Shown in pieces: positions 60,680 to 64,000 of a stretch of DNA of 64,000 nt. The DNA lies in NCBI GenBank assembly GCA_023053545.1, contig JAKZAN010000006.1:10324351-10388350 (forward strand), given 5' to 3'. The position numbers and the translations under genes were made by a program. The notes under the pieces are model-generated. The model searched no databases, was not told where the DNA came from, and saw only the letters and a list, made by a program, of their open reading frames with translations. The DNA is from Lepidurus packardi. Lineage: Eukaryota > Arthropoda > Branchiopoda > Notostraca > Triopsidae. How positions within the stretch are numbered: the first letter of the stretch is position 1; the number at the start of each line of letters is the position of its first letter.

Positions 60680-62241
60680 TGTAATTACCACAAAAAATTT
60701 CACGAAGTGACCATAGTATAACAAGTAGCACTTATAAATAGGAAAAAGGGTAAATTTTGACCCTAGCTTGTAATGTTTTGTTTTGTGCCAATGAAAATGT
60801 CAACATATTTCCGTCAGCAATAAAGGGGTGTCACTACAACGCGATATGCGAACGCGAAAAGCTAAACGTCTGAAATGAGAAAGGGTGGGTGTGAAATCAT
60901 GAAAAAGTACTAAAATGCAAAACGGTGGAATTCAGGGGAATTCTTTAACCTTGTAACAAATTTTAAAAATTAAAATAAAACTGAATTGTTAAGGATGTAC
61001 ACATTTTTTATAAGGGAAATTAAGTATTACTATGTGGACAATAGAAGTCTCTTATTGATGCCAACCATTAAGATAAAATAGATATAAATTTAGAAAATAC
61101 AATCGTCTTGAACAAAGAACATACGCACAAAAGTTACTGGATTTCTTGAGTAAATAAAAATTACGGAACCATAATTCAATACAAATACTTCATGTAATAC
61201 AATTCGTCATTTAAACAAAGACCAAATATGCATAATACAGACTCCGTATGCGTTGCCGGAACACAGGCTATAGAAAAGTTGGTAACCCAACTGCATATTT
61301 CGTTTTTCTTATAAAAAAAAAACAAAACTCTAAAATTTACTTATTTATTTGAGTATAGGCAACTTCATCTTATATAAATTAATATCTAAGGTTGGATTTC
61401 ATGCTTTATGAAAAGTAAAACGAAGCGCTGCGAAAGGTTTAAAATGAATCACAGGTGAAAGCTAATTGTCTAGGAACCTATTATTTAGTTTCAACTGCTT
61501 TATCCTGCTGCGCTTGGATTCGTACTGAGGTTCGATTAACCCTACTTTCTCCCTACTAAAATAATATACAGTAAATTAAACTTAACCAATCAGAAAGCGT
61601 TTCGCATTTCAGACGTTCCGCGCGTCGCAGTGTAGATAACACCCCCCCCATAATCAGTAGCTTAATGGACTTCTCACTAGGCTTGCTGTCATGGTCTAAA
61701 TCCGATAATCTTTTTATTACTTTTCAATGACATAAAATCTCCCAGTGTACCTTCTTAAAGCGTCAATCTTATTACAAAAAAATACTTTACGTTAAAAAAA
61801 AAACATTTTTAGCTCCTAAAAGTAAAAAAACAAACAAAAAAAAACACATCAGAATAACCAAATAATGAGAGTGAAAACCACGCAAGTGTTTTTAAGAGAT
61901 AGGTAATCTATCTAGGGGTTGTATCTTGTGTTCTTAACGGCACACAACTAAAATTTGTATCAATAGCAAGACAACAAGGAATATACTCAGTTTACATTGA
62001 AACCGATGATAAGGAATGAACGATTTTCTTGGATTACATAGCGAATACGAGAGCGATTTTTTCTGGGTTATATTAACGCATCGTTGAATTAAGTTAAACC
62101 ATATAAATGCAATGGCATATTGCAAAGATTTCCAAAGTTTCATGGGCAGGAGAACTTGACTAGCCTAAAGTTTGAGACATGGGATGTTAGGATAAAGCAA
62201 GAGGCCCAATCGAAAACAACAGTACTGGGAAATGTCCTTAT
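60680..62241. other. Intergenic region between USP32 and CDIPT
   Basis: 1.56 kb between the USP32 start codon and the CDIPT stop codon, both minus strand. It must hold the CDIPT 3' UTR and the USP32 promoter and leader. AT-rich, with several poly(A/T) runs and no repeat or gene recognised; the frame at 61934-62143 is not supported. Confidence 0.7.
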
Positions 62242-63115
62242 CTAATCTTTCTTCTCAAGGTTGGTTTGGGCAGCTTCACGTTCTTTCATATCAATGTAAC
62301 CCAGATCCTTCCAAGCTCCGTGGCCTTGCATAAGAGCAAAAGCGGATTTGAGCAACGCTACCGGAAGGAGGAGAACGATAGCGATCTTCAGAAGCGACAT
62401 GCCCAAAACTGTGGTGGAAAATATGATGCGTTAAACTTTAGATAAGGGATAAGAAAAAGGGGAAACTAAGCCCAACTTACAGATGGGTCCATAGGTAAAA
62501 TTGAGTAGGTACAAGAATGCGTAGAAAAGCTCATTGCCCGCGCACATGACGAACAGGAATTGGCGATTGGTGTAATAGAAATGCAGCAATGCATTGTCTT
62601 GGCGTTGCACGTTTTTGTGACTAGTTTTCCCGAGCATGGTAGACGTATCGAGATGAATCCAATGACAAGAAATGTCAATAATGGCAGACAGCTGGAAAAG
62701 AATGGTACAACGTGGGTAGAAAGAGCAAAGAGTCATTAAGAGAGCCATGGTTCCGCACCTATCCGTTAGCATATCCAGCATGGCTCCAAACTTGGTACCT
62801 TTAATGTTCAAAATACGCATTATAATTTACTTCCTTGTCGAAACAGTTAATTTACTTTGGTTAAACATTCTAGCAGCGTGTCCATCAAATGCATCCAGCA
62901 ACCCAGCAACAATACATAGCCAAACTGCCCAGCAATGGCACATAGGCATTAGAAACAAAGCCAAAATGTTGAACGTCACTCTGGTGTATCCTAATTAAGT
63001 AAACACTATCAGTTACTGTATTGTTGTAGTTTATTTTACTTCAAATTTTTCCCCTTACCGATCAAATTAGGACAAATATGAATACATTATCCGTCTCGAT
63101 AACGCTAACAGACAT
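62242..63115 (-). CDS. CDIPT: Phosphatidylinositol synthase, with a 1-base gap in exon 1
   Basis: Four coding exons (minus): 63115-63059, 62990-62856, 62798-62481, 62408-62242, GT-AG throughout. The enzyme joins CDP-diacylglycerol and myo-inositol to make phosphatidylinositol in the ER membrane. The CDP-alcohol phosphatidyltransferase motif is complete across exons 2 and 3 (DAFDGHAAR ... GAMLDMLTD), followed by HWIHLDTS, FLFVMCAGNELFY and C-terminal membrane helices (SLLKIAIVLLLPVALLKSAF). Exon lengths sum to 677, one short of 678 (225 residues plus stop; human has 213). The break is in exon 1, where GTCCTAATTTGATCG lacks one C relative to the conserved P-N-L-I-G and gives a stop. The gene is essential in animals, so a sequence error is more likely than a null. 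Confidence 0.92.
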
Positions 63116-64000
63116 TTTCGGGGTATTGTAGTTTAATGTTGTACTTGACTATTTTTCTCACTTCTCTGTTTTGTACACAGCAGCGTTAAGCTGGGGAATG
63201 AAATGCCCCGCCTAGAGGAAAATAAGGCTCTGGGTAGGGTTTGCTGCGGATCGCTAGGCACCCCCTCCAACATGTTCGAAATGCGCTTTGCGCGGCTTGC
63301 TGATTTCAGATGTAAACAATGGAACAGTCGGGATAGCCAGCACTGGCTAGTCCGACTGTTTAGAAAAGCCGCAAACGGCATAAAACCGGTTGCAGTCATT
63401 TCGGAGGCGCCTAGAGACATACCAGAGCATTATTTTGCTTTAGGCAGTGCATTTTAGGTTACGTTAAGTTAGGTTAGGCTAGGTGGTTCTAACGGTTATA
63501 AGCACCCTGCGTCGTAAGCCGCGGCACAGCCTCAGGATAAAAAGTATAGACCACGTGCATCGCTGTGGGTTTTATGCGGTTGCTGAAATTCCAAGAGGCA
63601 CCTCCTCCAACATGGCTGAATCTGTTTTATGCGTTTGCTGCTCTCCTCCAGTATAGTTGAATCCGCTTCTAATGCGGTTTTTTGCTTTTTGAAACGGTCA
63701 GGCTAGCCTAACATGGGATAGCCAAGCGCGGCTTTTCCAAGAAAAGCATGTTCGAGTTTCGTGAAAACATTTTCGAGTTCGTGGGGTTCCACTTATTAAG
63801 ATTTCGATTTTATTGTAGCGTCCTGATACTCCTGGTTCATTCCTGACACTTAATGGGTTTGAAATTGAATATAAGGAGGATTTGCGTAAATGGTTGCGTT
63901 ATCGCCAGATTGTTACTAAGCGAAAAGTGTTTATTAAATTAAATTTAAAATCTCATTCAATTCCCACGAATTTCAGAGAGCGCAGTTAAGGAAACATTTG
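63116..64000. other. CDIPT upstream region with dispersed repeats
   Basis: No supported gene; the frame 63203-63457 is open by chance or repeat-derived. Similar blocks recur: GGCACC(C/T)CCTCCAACATG at about 63256 and 63599, and GGGATAGCCA(G/A)GC at 63333 and 63715. TTAGGTTACGTTAAGTTAGGTTAGG at about 63457 resembles degenerate TTAGG units. The CDIPT promoter should lie here. Confidence 0.5.

Noticed and set aside
61934..62143. 69-codon minus ORF between USP32 and CDIPT
   Set aside because: No homology seen, AT-rich and in the expected CDIPT 3' UTR.

Overview
This is eukaryotic, arthropod-type DNA. The USP32 gene at the right end has 27 coding exons separated mostly by introns of about 50-100 bp, and the rest is packed with Gypsy, BEL/Pao, LINE and cut-and-paste DNA transposons. 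Compact introns and this repeat mix fit a branchiopod crustacean such as Daphnia, but the species is an inference. There are no prokaryotic features.

Layout. Bases 1-18726 are a nested stack. An outer LTR element (LTRs 162-427 and 18441-18726) holds a second Gypsy copy, a BEL/Pao fragment, a PIF/Harbinger transposon (4594-12740, TAA target duplication, 26-bp inverted ends) and two LINEs. One LINE (5214-10383, minus) sits inside the Harbinger transposase with a 12-bp target duplication. The other (about 13780-18262, plus) interrupts the 3' end of the outer element. Bases 18727-24097 hold BEL/Pao and Gypsy pieces joined to one another. Bases 24098-34899 look like one large CACTA-like DNA transposon, with GACGTC-rich ends, inserted into a BEL/Pao gag-protease region. 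It carries a damaged transposase, an intact seven-exon DUF4806 gene and BEN-like exons. Bases 35544-41234 are a TTAA-flanked (Kolobok-type) transposon whose transposase is fused to a YqaJ-type nuclease domain. Then come BEL and Gypsy relics, a hAT element with a perfect 8-bp duplication (43111-45718), a truncated Tigger/pogo element (45992-47353), a Gypsy integrase/LTR relic, a 567-bp tandem duplication and a last BEL relic.

From 52217 to 63115 lie two host genes, both on the minus strand. USP32 is a ubiquitin-specific protease with EF hands, a DUSP-like region, a split USP catalytic domain and a C-terminal CaaX box. CDIPT is phosphatidylinositol synthase. USP32 splices into one 1576-residue frame. 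CDIPT lacks a single base in coding exon 1.

How the pieces relate. Most coding capacity is selfish DNA. The most informative parts are the multi-gene DNA transposons, which pair a transposase with a likely DNA-binding partner: Harbinger with a MADF-like protein, the CACTA-like element with DUF4806 and BEN-like proteins, and the TTAA element with a fused nuclease and a small basic protein. Several partner genes are still open although the neighbouring transposase is broken. All exon structures were deduced by eye from splice sites, frame and family resemblance; no search was run.
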